A stretch of 12,403 bases of DNA from an uncultured Amaricoccus sp. (lineage in GTDB: Bacteria; Pseudomonadota; Alphaproteobacteria; Rhodobacterales; Rhodobacteraceae). The translations under genes were made by a program, and so were the position numbers. Of the stretch, positions 5,959 to 12,403 are shown one piece after another. Each line of letters begins with the position of its first letter. Position 1 is the stretch's first letter. Under the pieces are notes generated by a model, which worked only from the letters and a program-made list of their open reading frames with translations, was not told the origin of the DNA and did not search any database. The stretch is taken from positions 1 through 12,403 of the forward strand of contig NZ_CALLYO010000024.1 of NCBI RefSeq assembly GCF_937858865.1, read 5' to 3'.

Positions 5959-7532
5959 GATCCGGCCGGCTCCTTGCGGCTGTCGGGCGATTCGATCCAG
6001 CTCCGGAGCACCGCCGCGCTGTCCTCGCCGCGGCTCGAGATGACGTCGCGCAGCCGCTCGATCTTGTTCACCGTCTGCGCCGGCAGGTCGAGCAGGCTGT
6101 CGCCCGCGATCTGCGCCGGCGCGGCCTGCCGCTGCGCCTCGGCGAACTCGCGCGGCCCGGTCAGCTCGGCGAGCTCGAGCACCGGCCGCCGCACCGCCAT
6201 CGGCCGCAGCACGAAGAAGATGAGCGCGAGCACGATCGCCCCGAGCACCCCGAGCTGCGCGATCCGTCCGCCCCAGGCCGCGAGGAAGCCGCCGCCCGGC
6301 CCCTCGACCAGCGTGCCCTGCGCCGGGGTCGGGCTGAACTGCAGCGACTCGATCGTGACCGTGTCGCCGCGCGCCTCGTCGAACCCCATCGCCGCGCGCA
6401 CCAGCTGACGCAGCGTCTCCATCTCCTCCGCCGGCCGCGGCGACCAGACCTGCTTGCCGTCGGCGCCCGTCTCGACGATCCCGTCGACCATGACGGCGAC
6501 GCTCAACCGGCGGATCGCCCCCGGCAGCACCACCCGCTCGCGCCGCGTCTCCGACACCTCGAAGTTCAGCCGCTCCCGGTTCTCGTTCGCCGACCGCCGG
6601 CTCTCGCTCGCGTCGCCGCCGACGTCCCCGTCCGGGAGGTTGCTCGCGACCGTCACCCCCGGCGCGGCGCCGGTGGCGTTCTCCGAGCTCGACTCGGTCT
6701 CCGAACTGATCGCGACCCGGCTCTCCGGGTCGATGGTGCGCTCGGAGATGGTCTGGCTGTCCATGTCGGCCTCGACGTTCACCTCGACGATCGCCTTGCC
6801 CGTCCCGACCCGCGCCTCGAGCAGCCGCTGCACGTTGGCGCGGATCGTCTCCGCCCGGCTGTCCGGCCCCGCCGCCGGGCCGGCGAGCGGATCGACCTTG
6901 CCGGCGAGGATCACGCCGCCCGCCGCATCGATCACCGCGACCGACTCCGGCGCGATCCCGGCGACGGCGGAGGAAACGAGATAGCGGATCGCCTCCGCCT
7001 GCGACCGGTCGAGCGTACCCCGCGCCATGGTGACCGTCACCGAGGCCGACCCGGCCGGCGTGCGCGAGAAGGGCTGCGACACGGGGTTGGCCAGATGCAC
7101 CCGCGCCGAGCGCACGTTCGGCGAGCCGGTGATGGTCCGCGCCAGCTCGCCCTCCTTCGCCCGCCAGTAGGCGGCATCGAACATCTGGCTCGTGGTCCCG
7201 AACCCGGACAAGCCGTCGAGGATCTCGTAGCCCGCCGGCCCGCCCGCCGGCAGCCCCTTCGCCGCCAGCTGCATGCGGATGCGGTCGCGTGCGGCGGCAT
7301 CGACCAGGATCGCCGCCCCGTCGACCGAGAAGGCGACGCCCTCCGCCTCGAGCTCGGCCACGACCTCGCCCGCCGCGGTGGCGTCGAGCCCGGAATAGAG
7401 CATCGCCATCGACGGCGCCGTCGCGACCCGGCTGATGCCGAAGACCGCGGCGGCGATCGCCACGACGCTCAGCACGGCGACGAGCCGCCGCCGCGCGTCC
7501 AGTCCGTCCCAGAGCTCCTTCAGCCTTGCCAC
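5955..7532 (-). CDS. fliF: Flagellar MS-ring protein FliF
   Basis: FliF builds the MS ring in the inner membrane, the base for the rotor and housing of the export gate. Residue numbers count from ATG 7556 (533 residues). There is a first membrane helix at about 25-41, then the secretory YscJ/FliF-type periplasmic domain with AMLYSGLDATAAGEVVAEL, DRIRMQLAAKGLPAGG and ARVHLANP, a variable Ser/Glu-rich stretch near 280-330, a second membrane helix at about 435-449, and a cytoplasmic tail. The last helix pair (NKIERLRDVI..AAVLRSWIES) is the FliG-binding end. I favour GTG 7532 as the start: AGG lies 9 nt upstream and the product then begins VARLKELWDGLDARRR, as FliF proteins usually do. ATG 7556 has no ribosome site and would leave almost no leader if the CtrA-like box drives transcription. 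It is first in the leftward operon, with ATGA overlap to fliH. Confidence 0.96.
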   Translation of the reverse strand: MARLKELWDGLDARRRLVAVLSVVAIAAAVFGISRVATAPSMAMLYSGLDATAAGEVVAELEAEGVAFSVDGAAILVDAAARDRIRMQLAAKGLPAGGPAGYEILDGLSGFGTTSQMFDAAYWRAKEGELARTITGSPNVRSARVHLANPVSQPFSRTPAGSASVTVTMARGTLDRSQAEAIRYLVSSAVAGIAPESVAVIDAAGGVILAGKVDPLAGPAAGPDSRAETIRANVQRLLEARVGTGKAIVEVNVEADMDSQTISERTIDPESRVAISSETESSSENATGAAPGVTVASNLPDGDVGGDASESRRSANENRERLNFEVSETRRERVVLPGAIRRLSVAVMVDGIVETGADGKQVWSPRPAEEMETLRQLVRAAMGFDEARGDTVTIESLQFSPTPAQGTLVEGPGGGFLAAWGGRIAQLGVLGAIVLALIFFVLRPMAVRRPVLELAELTGPREFAEAQRQAAPAQIAGDSLLDLPAQTVNKIERLRDVISSRGEDSAAVLRSWIESPDSRKEPAGS

Positions 7533-7587
7533 CCTCGGGTACCTGCACTCTCGCATTCGAACTGGCGCGATACTCGGAGGGCCATGC

Positions 7588-7645
7588 TTAAGAAATGGTT
7601 AGGAATGCTCGGTTTACCTCTGACCGAAACGCGAACCTTAACCAT
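7588..7645. promoter_or_regulatory. CtrA-like box and half-site between fliF and fliL
   Basis: TTAA-GAAATGG-TTAG at 7588-7602 matches the alphaproteobacterial CtrA consensus TTAA-N7-TTAA with one mismatch, and TTAACCAT at 7638-7645 is a strong single half-site. The box lies centrally between the divergent fliF and fliL starts. For fliF, a -10-like TATCGC (7572-7567) follows at a suitable distance. CtrA control of flagellar promoters is well established in alphaproteobacteria; its use here is inference from the motif. Confidence 0.55.
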
Positions 7646-7655
7646 CGGGACCGCC

Positions 7656-8156
7656 ATGGCCGACGCCGCCGAAATCGTCGATGACGCCCCGCCGGCCAAG
7701 CCGGGGCGGAAGCTCGGGCTCGTCCTCGGCCTCGCCAGCGCGCTCGCGCTCGGCGGCGGCGGCTTCTACGCCGTCTTCTCCGGCCTCGTCGATCCCACAG
7801 GCCTGACCGGCCTCCTCGGCGGCGGCCACGACGACGCGCCGGAAGGCGTGGCCGGCGACGTCGCTTTCGTGGCGATGGACCCGATCATGATCTCGCTGCC
7901 GCCCGGCGCCTCGGCCCGCCACCTGCGCTTCACCGGCCAGCTCGAGGTGGCACCCGAGCATGCCGCCGAGGTCGCGGCGCTGCTGCCGCGGGTGCTCGAC
8001 GTCCTCAACACCTACCTCAGGGCCGTCGAGGTGCGCGACCTCGAGGAGCCGTCCGCCCTCGCCCGGCTCCGCGCGCAGATGCTGCGGCGCATCCAGGTCG
8101 TTACCGGCGAGGGCCGGGTGCGCGACCTGCTCGTCACCGAATTCGTGCTGAACTAG
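7656..8156 (+). CDS. fliL: Flagellar basal-body-associated protein FliL
   Basis: FliL is a single-pass inner-membrane protein that surrounds or supports the stators and raises motor torque. The product is 166 residues: a short cytoplasmic tail (MADAAEIVDDAPPAKPGRK), one membrane helix (about 20-43, LGLVLGLASALALGGGGFYAVF), a glycine-rich linker, and a periplasmic FliL domain with FVAMDPIMISLPPGASARHLRF (71-92), VLDVLNTYLRAVEVRDLEEPSALARLRAQMLRRI (113-146) and the C-terminal VRDLLVTEFVLN. ATG 7656 is preferred because it gives the usual short cytoplasmic tail and leaves the CtrA-like box upstream. In-frame ATG 7584 has a GGAGG only 3 nt away and would put the box inside the gene. It diverges from fliF and is followed after 11 bp by the next gene. 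Confidence 0.93.
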   Translation: MADAAEIVDDAPPAKPGRKLGLVLGLASALALGGGGFYAVFSGLVDPTGLTGLLGGGHDDAPEGVAGDVAFVAMDPIMISLPPGASARHLRFTGQLEVAPEHAAEVAALLPRVLDVLNTYLRAVEVRDLEEPSALARLRAQMLRRIQVVTGEGRVRDLLVTEFVLN

Positions 8157-8167
8157 GGAACGCCCGC

Positions 8168-8731
8168 ATGGACCTCCTGATGAACGGCCTCCTGATGACG
8201 GCGACGCTCTTCGCCGGCGGCTACTGCTGGGTGCTGGCCCGGCGGGTGCGCCAGCTCAAGTCGCTCGATTCGGGGCTGGGCGGGGCGATCGTGACGCTCA
8301 CCCGCCAGGTGGAGCTCGCCCGCACCACGCTCGAGGAAGCCCGCAGCGCCTCGCGCGACACCCGGCACGACCTGGCGCAGCTCGTCGCGAAGGCGGACGG
8401 TGCCGCCGGCCAGCTCCGCCTGCTGATCGCCGCCGCGCCCCTGCCCCAGCCGGCACCTCCGGCCGTGGAGCCGGCACCCCCACCCGCCGCCGCGGCTGCC
8501 GAGCCCGCGCCCGTCGTCCCGATCCGCCCCGTCCCCCGCGCGCCCGAACCGCGCGCCGAACTGCGCGCCCCCGAAACGCACGCACCCGAGCCGCAGGTCG
8601 CCGAGATCCCGAAGCCGCGGGCGCTCGCCCCGGTCGAGAACCCGCTCCGGCGCAAGGACCCCGAGCCGGCCCCGGCGCACAGCGAGGACGACATCCTCGA
8701 GGCGCTGAGCGCGCTTGCCGGAGGGCGCTGA
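8168..8731 (+). CDS. DUF6468-like flagellar-operon protein (TM, coiled coil, Pro-rich tail)
   Basis: A 187-residue protein with one N-terminal membrane segment (about 5-24, including Gly18-Tyr19-Cys20-Trp21), then a helical, probably coiled-coil stretch (about 26-88, RRVRQLKSLDSGLGGAIVTL and later repeats), then a low-complexity Pro/Ala/Glu-rich tail (about 90-180) ending in a short acidic helix EDDILEALSALAGGR. The arrangement resembles the DUF6468 family found in alphaproteobacterial flagellar clusters; that assignment is from memory of the family pattern. No function is established. The short cytoplasmic N-terminus and position between fliL and motE suggest a membrane-anchored motor or stator accessory. 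The start is ATG 8168 with GGGA upstream; ATG 8180 is an alternative. The gene end carries the ribosome site GGAGGG for motE. Confidence 0.75.
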   Translation: MDLLMNGLLMTATLFAGGYCWVLARRVRQLKSLDSGLGGAIVTLTRQVELARTTLEEARSASRDTRHDLAQLVAKADGAAGQLRLLIAAAPLPQPAPPAVEPAPPPAAAAAEPAPVVPIRPVPRAPEPRAELRAPETHAPEPQVAEIPKPRALAPVENPLRRKDPEPAPAHSEDDILEALSALAGGR

Positions 8732-8734
8732 GCC

Positions 8735-9283
8735 ATGGCCGCCGCCCGCCCGATGCTGAGCGGCATGGGGCTCGTCGTCTGCTGCTTCTTCGCCTCGGCC
8801 GCGCTGCGCCTGACCGACGACGGCTGGGCTCTCGCCCAGGGGGTGGGCGAGGCGGCGGCGCCGGGCGCGACCGGATCGGACAAGGACCGGCTCCTCGAGG
8901 CGATTCGCGAGCGCGAGGCGCAGCTCGAGGCCGAGGAGAAGCGCCTCGCCGACCGCAGGCAGACCCTCGGGGTCGCCGAGGCGAAGCTCGCCGAGCAGCT
9001 CGCCGCCTTCGAGAAGGCGCAGGCGAACCTCGAGAAGACCCTCGCCATGGCCGACCAGGCGGCCGAGCGCGACCTCGCCCGGATGACGACGATCTACGAG
9101 AACATGAAGCCGGCCGAGGCGGCGAAGATCTTCGAGACCATGGACGTCGCCTTCGCCGCCGGGCTCCTCGCGCGGATGCGCCCGGACATGGCGGCGCAGG
9201 TGCTGGCCGGGATGACGCCGGAGACCGCCTACGCCGTCACCCTCACCGTCGCCAGCCGCAACGCCCGCGTGCCGACCAAGTAG
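8735..9283 (+). CDS. motE: MotE-like periplasmic motility protein (MgtE_N-like fold)
   Basis: In Sinorhizobium, MotE is a periplasmic protein that acts as chaperone for the motility protein MotC. This 182-residue product has the same layout: an N-terminal signal or membrane segment (about 8-25, with Cys16-Cys17), a coiled coil at about 49-113 rich in Glu, Lys and Ala, and a C-terminal helical domain at 115-176 with MTTIYENMKPAEAAKIFETMD and LLARMRPDMAAQVLAGMTPE. That pattern is shared with the MgtE N-terminal domain and FliG-like helical repeats. It is not a magnesium channel, since no channel domain follows. The GGAGGG ribosome site at 8720-8725 sits 9 nt before ATG 8735, inside the upstream gene, so the two are coupled. 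No MotC is recognisable in the window by name, but the exported protein after motA may fill a comparable role. Confidence 0.82.
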   Translation: MAAARPMLSGMGLVVCCFFASAALRLTDDGWALAQGVGEAAAPGATGSDKDRLLEAIREREAQLEAEEKRLADRRQTLGVAEAKLAEQLAAFEKAQANLEKTLAMADQAAERDLARMTTIYENMKPAEAAKIFETMDVAFAAGLLARMRPDMAAQVLAGMTPETAYAVTLTVASRNARVPTK

Positions 9284-9363
9284 CAGCGCAAGGCTTTGTT
9301 AAACCCCCGACCGCTAGACCGTGACGTGAGAGAGCGGCGCGAGCCCGGCCCCGGAGTCCCGGA

Positions 9364-9375
9364 ATGAACGCATGA
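9364..9375 (+). other. Three-codon leader ORF overlapping the motA start
   Basis: ATG AAC GCA TGA encodes only Met-Asn-Ala. A GGAG at 9353-9356 sits 7 nt before its ATG, an ideal spacing, and its stop overlaps the motA ATG as ATGA. Ribosomes could start here and re-initiate on motA, or the arrangement may be accidental with motA using GGA at 9361-9363. The 88-bp gap it lies in also has a lone GTTAAA (9298-9303), but no convincing promoter. Confidence 0.3.
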
Positions 9376-10244
9376 TCGGCATCGTCGGCATCTGCATCGT
9401 CTTCGTCATGGTCTTCGGCGGCTACACGATGGCCGGCGGCAAGATCGGCATCATCCTGCACTCGCTGCCCTTCGAGATGATGATCATCCTCGGCGCCGCC
9501 ACCGGCGCCTTCGTGATCGGCAACGACAAGCACGGCATCAGCCGGACCCTCAAGGACATCGCCAAGGTCTTCAAGGGGCCGCACTGGAAGACGCAGGATT
9601 TCCGGGACCTTCTATGCCTGATGTTCCAGCTCATCCGCATCGCCCGCTCGAACCCGGTCGAGCTCGACCAGCATATCGAGGACCCCGCCTCCTCCTCGAT
9701 CTTCACCGCCTATCCGCGCATCCTCGCCGACGAGGAGGCGGTAGCGCTCATCTGCGACACGCTGCGCTCGGCCTCGATGAACTACGACGACCCGCACCAG
9801 GTCGAGGAGGTGCTCGGCAAGCGGATCGAGGCGAACTACCAGGAGGCGCTCCACTCCGCGCACACGCTGCAGAGCATGGCCGACGGCCTGCCCGCCCTCG
9901 GCATCGTCGCCGCCGTCCTCGGCGTCATCAAGACCATGGCCTCGATCGACCAGCCCCCCGAGATCCTCGGCAAGATGATCGGCGGCGCGCTCGTCGGCAC
10001 CTTCCTCGGCGTCTTCCTCGCCTATGGCTTCGTCGGTCCCTTCGCCAACCGGGTGAAGGCGGTGATCGACGAGGACCAGCATTTCTACAACCTGATCCGC
10101 GAGGTGATGGTGGCGGCGCTGCACAACCACGCGCCCAACATCTGCGTCGAGGTCGGGCGGCAGAACACGCCGGCGAACCTCCGCCCCTCCTACAACGAGC
10201 TCGAAGGGGCGCTGCGCGCCTCCCGGCAGAGCCTCGCCGCGTGA
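9372..10244 (+). CDS. motA: Flagellar motor stator protein MotA
   Basis: MotA forms the pentameric ring of the proton- or ion-driven stator, around a MotB dimer, and pushes on FliG. The 290-residue product has four membrane segments (about 3-18, 33-50, 171-190, 203-222) with a large cytoplasmic loop between the second and third. Conserved features include FGGYTMAGGK at 15-24, the channel prolines in DGLPALGIVAAVLGVI (Pro174) and VGPFANRV (Pro223), and a charged loop segment RIARSNPVELDQHIEDP (89-105) where the FliG-contacting charges lie. ATG 9372 gives the usual N-terminus. MotB is not next to it; instead the following gene starts on the motA stop codon (GTGA overlap). A separate promoter is possible in the gap after motE, but the same strand and order suggest one unit from fliL. 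Confidence 0.96.
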   Translation: MIGIVGICIVFVMVFGGYTMAGGKIGIILHSLPFEMMIILGAATGAFVIGNDKHGISRTLKDIAKVFKGPHWKTQDFRDLLCLMFQLIRIARSNPVELDQHIEDPASSSIFTAYPRILADEEAVALICDTLRSASMNYDDPHQVEEVLGKRIEANYQEALHSAHTLQSMADGLPALGIVAAVLGVIKTMASIDQPPEILGKMIGGALVGTFLGVFLAYGFVGPFANRVKAVIDEDQHFYNLIREVMVAALHNHAPNICVEVGRQNTPANLRPSYNELEGALRASRQSLAA

Positions 10245-12403
10245 TCCGCGCCGCCGTCCTCGGCCTTCTCGCCGCCGGCGCCGCGGCGCCGCTCGCCGCG
10301 GCCGAGGGCGGCGCGATCCGCGGTGGCGAGCACGAGGGCTTCACCCGCATCGTCCTGACGGTCGAGCCGACGACGGAATGGTCGCTCGAGACGGCCGACG
10401 GCCGGGCGACGCTGCGCTTTCCCGGCCGCGCGCTCGCCTTCGACACCGCCGGCGTCTACGACCGCATCCCGCGCACACGGGTGACGGCGGTGACGGTGGT
10501 GCCCGATCCCGGCGGTACCATGGTCGCCGTGGATCTCGGCTGCGACTGCCGCGTCAGTACCTCCTTCGTCGGGGCGCAGTATCTCGCGCTCGACATCGCC
10601 GACCGCGACGCCGCCTTGCCCGAGATCGCGGAACCGGCGGAGACTGCCACGGAGCGCGCGGTGCGCGAGGCCCGCGCGGTCGCGAGCGCCGAGGAGGTGC
10701 TGATCCGCCAGATCGAGCGGGCGGCGAGCCAGGGCATCGTGCGTTTCACCGAGCCGGAGGCGCCCGCAGCCGCGGAGAGCGCCACCGCGGGGCCGGCCGC
10801 GGGCGAGCCCCCGATCCCTCCCGACGGCCTGCAGGCGGTCGCGGCGGCGCTGGCCGAGAACGACCAGATCGAGGCGACCACGGTCTTCGACCGCGACAGC
10901 CGCAACGCGCTGGCGAGCACGGCCGACATGCCGCCCGGCGTCTGCCTCGAGGACGTCGAGCTCGACGTCGGCGCCTGGTCGAACGGCTTCGCGCTGACCG
11001 CGCAGCTCCCCGCCCTCGAGCGCCAGCTCGTCAGCGAGTTCGACGCGCCGAACCCCGACGCGGTGCGCGACCTCGCGCGGCTCTACATCCGCTTCGGCTT
11101 CGGCGCCGAGGCCGAGATGCTGCTCGCCGCCTTCCCCGACGCCCCGCTCGACCGCCGCACCCTCCTCGCCGACCTCGCCCGCGCCGTGGAGGGGCGGCCG
11201 CTCTCGCCCGGCGGCCCGCTCTCCGTCGCCGTCCCCTGCCCCGGCAACCACGCGCTCTGGCTCGCCCTCGGCGGAGCCGCCCCGGCCTACCGCGACGCCG
11301 CCGCCTTCGCCGCGGGGCAGGCCGCCTTCGGCCTGCTCCCCGCCGACCTACGCCTCCTCCTCGCGCCGCGTTGGATCGATCGCCTGCTCGCCGAGGACCG
11401 CCCCGCCGAGGCCCGCCTCATCCTCGACACCGCTGCCCGCCCCGGCGAGCCGGTCGGCGCCGACCTCGAGATCTCCGCCGCCCGGATCACCGCCGCCGAG
11501 GGCAACAGCGAGGAGGCGGTGCGCACCCTCGACGCGCTGCGCGAGGCGGACGGCCACGCCTCGCTCGAGGCCCTGACCGGGATGGCGCGCGTCGCCCTCG
11601 ACGCCCGGCTCGCGCTCCCCTCCCGCGTCGTCACCGACCTCAGCGCCGCCGCGCTGCAATATCGGGGCGCCCCACCCGAAGCCGAGCTGCGCGGCCTCCT
11701 CGTCGCCGCGCTCGCCCGCAGCGGCGAGCTCTCCGCCGCGCTCGCCGAGACCCGCGCCGCGATGCACGACCTCCCAGCCGCCGCCCCCGGCTTCGCGACG
11801 CTGATGGCCGGCCTCCTCGCCGAGGCGGAGCCGGCGGCGGTCGGCGCCGCCACCTACGCCGAGACGGCGCTCGCCGCGGAGGATCTCCTGGCCGCCGCCC
11901 CGCCCACCGACCCGGCGCGGATCGCCGTCGCGAGCCGGCTCGTCGCCCTCGGCCTGCCCGATCCCGCTCTCGCGCTCGTCGCCGCGGCCGTCGCCGCCGA
12001 CGATCCCGCGGCCCGCCTCGTCGCCGCCGAGGCCGAGCTCGGCCGCCGGAGCCCGGATGCCGCCCGGGAGGCGCTCGGCCCCCTCGCCAGCCCCGAGGCG
12101 ACGGCGCTCCGCGCCCGCGCCTTCGCCCTCGACGGCGCCTACGACCAGGCGCTCTCGGCCCTCGAGCGGAGCGGCATGGCCGGGTCCGGCGCCCCCTACG
12201 CCTGGCCCTCCGGCGACTGGCCGCGCGCCCGCACCGTCGCCGAGGCCCCCGCGCAGCGCACCATGGCCGCCTACATGGAAGTCGCCGCCGGCGCCGCGCC
12301 TGCGCCCGCCCCCGCCGCCGATCCCGCGGCCCTGCCGCCCGATCTCGCCTTCCGCGAACCCTTGCCGCCCCTCGACCGCCCGAGCCTCGACGCCGCCCGG
12401 CGC
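10241..12403 (+). CDS. Large exported protein: AMIN-like domain plus helical repeats (3' end cut)
   Basis: The frame stays open for all 721 codons from GTG 10241 to the right edge. The GTG overlaps the motA stop as GTGA, so translation is coupled. Residues 1-21 form a signal peptide (Arg3, Leu/Ala core, AAA end), so it should be periplasmic. About 24-122 is a beta-rich region (HEGFTRIVLTV, ATLRFPGRALAFDTAGVYDRI, MVAVDLGCDCRVSTSF) resembling AMIN domains, which bind cell-wall or outer-membrane parts; this likeness is by eye. A charged and Pro/Ala-rich linker follows (about 125-230). The rest is alanine-rich helical repeats of TPR-like character (for example PDAVRDLARLYIRFGFGAEAEMLLAAF, 272-298). 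Cys101, Cys103, Cys235 and Cys333 could form disulfides. I do not recognise a named family. Its place after motE and motA suggests a periplasmic motor accessory, perhaps MotC-like in role. Confidence 0.85.
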   Translation, partial: MIRAAVLGLLAAGAAAPLAAAEGGAIRGGEHEGFTRIVLTVEPTTEWSLETADGRATLRFPGRALAFDTAGVYDRIPRTRVTAVTVVPDPGGTMVAVDLGCDCRVSTSFVGAQYLALDIADRDAALPEIAEPAETATERAVREARAVASAEEVLIRQIERAASQGIVRFTEPEAPAAAESATAGPAAGEPPIPPDGLQAVAAALAENDQIEATTVFDRDSRNALASTADMPPGVCLEDVELDVGAWSNGFALTAQLPALERQLVSEFDAPNPDAVRDLARLYIRFGFGAEAEMLLAAFPDAPLDRRTLLADLARAVEGRPLSPGGPLSVAVPCPGNHALWLALGGAAPAYRDAAAFAAGQAAFGLLPADLRLLLAPRWIDRLLAEDRPAEARLILDTAARPGEPVGADLEISAARITAAEGNSEEAVRTLDALREADGHASLEALTGMARVALDARLALPSRVVTDLSAAALQYRGAPPEAELRGLLVAALARSGELSAALAETRAAMHDLPAAAPGFATLMAGLLAEAEPAAVGAATYAETALAAEDLLAAAPPTDPARIAVASRLVALGLPDPALALVAAAVAADDPAARLVAAEAELGRRSPDAAREALGPLASPEATALRARAFALDGAYDQALSALERSGMAGSGAPYAWPSGDWPRARTVAEAPAQRTMAAYMEVAAGAAPAPAPAADPAALPPDLAFREPLPPLDRPSLDAARR

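Noticed and set aside
5959..7548. Apparent 731-residue protein with FliH as its C-terminus
   Set aside because: The extension is a Gly/Arg-rich shadow of fliF; ATG 5958 with ATGA coupling gives a normal FliH.
7564..7578. Sigma54-like promoter (TGGCGCG-N4-TCGG) upstream of fliL
   Set aside because: The -24 part is fair but the -12 part lacks the essential TTGC/GC pair, and no enhancer site was seen.
7588..7620. Sigma28-like promoter in the fliF-fliL region
   Set aside because: Neither the TAAA nor the GCCGATAA element is matched well; the TTAA-N7-TTAG reading explains the bases better.
8735..9283. Magnesium transporter MgtE
   Set aside because: Only the MgtE N-terminal-like helical domain is present, after a signal segment and coiled coil; there is no CBS or channel domain, and the context is flagellar.
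10190..11853. Leftward open frames of several hundred codons opposite the exported protein
   Set aside because: The rightward frame has a signal peptide, stop-start coupling to motA and 721 uninterrupted codons; the leftward ones are Gly/Arg/Ala-rich shadows with no motifs.
1..12403. tRNA or rRNA genes, CRISPR arrays, insertion sequences, att sites
   Set aside because: None seen on reading both strands. All gaps are short and gene overlaps are orderly, with no sign of mobile DNA.

Overview
The window is very GC-rich throughout. Its flagellar gene types (a separate short FliN, a MotE-like protein, and a short TM/proline-rich protein between fliL and motE) and a CtrA-like TTAA-N7-TTAG box point to an alphaproteobacterium, most probably of the Rhodobacteraceae/Rhodobacterales. 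This placement rests on gene content and motifs, not on a search.

Left part (1-3025). The 3' end of a sensor histidine kinase reads rightward off the left edge. It converges with a leftward run of housekeeping genes: a CBS-domain protein, coaD (phosphopantetheine adenylyltransferase, CoA synthesis), and two tandem cyclophilin-type peptidyl-prolyl isomerases, one cytoplasmic and one exported. The convergent gap holds three TTCCAGCC-type repeats spaced exactly 11 bp apart. A good TTGACA promoter candidate precedes the CBS gene.

Middle (3112-7556). A leftward flagellar operon runs fliF-fliH-fliN-fliP-fliG. It encodes the MS ring, the export ATPase regulator, a C-ring protein, an export-gate protein and the rotor/switch protein. 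fliF/fliH and fliP/fliG share ATGA stop-start overlaps, fliH overlaps fliN, and only fliN/fliP has a spacer, which is AT-rich and carries palindromes. fliG at the distal end is an unusual position.

Right part (7656-12403). Diverging from fliF across a short control region with the CtrA-like box are fliL, a DUF6468-like TM/proline-rich protein, a MotE-like periplasmic coiled-coil protein, motA, and a large exported protein that starts on the motA stop codon and runs off the right edge. This last protein has a signal peptide, an AMIN-like beta-rich N-terminal region and a long alanine-rich helical-repeat region. It is the least understood gene here and the best candidate for something new: with MotE and MotA it may form a periplasmic motor accessory module.

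Together the two divergent units supply basal-body, export and torque-generating parts. fliM, fliQ, fliR, flhA, flhB and motB are not in the window. No RNA genes, CRISPR arrays or insertion sequences were seen, and no stretch over 300 bases lacks a gene.
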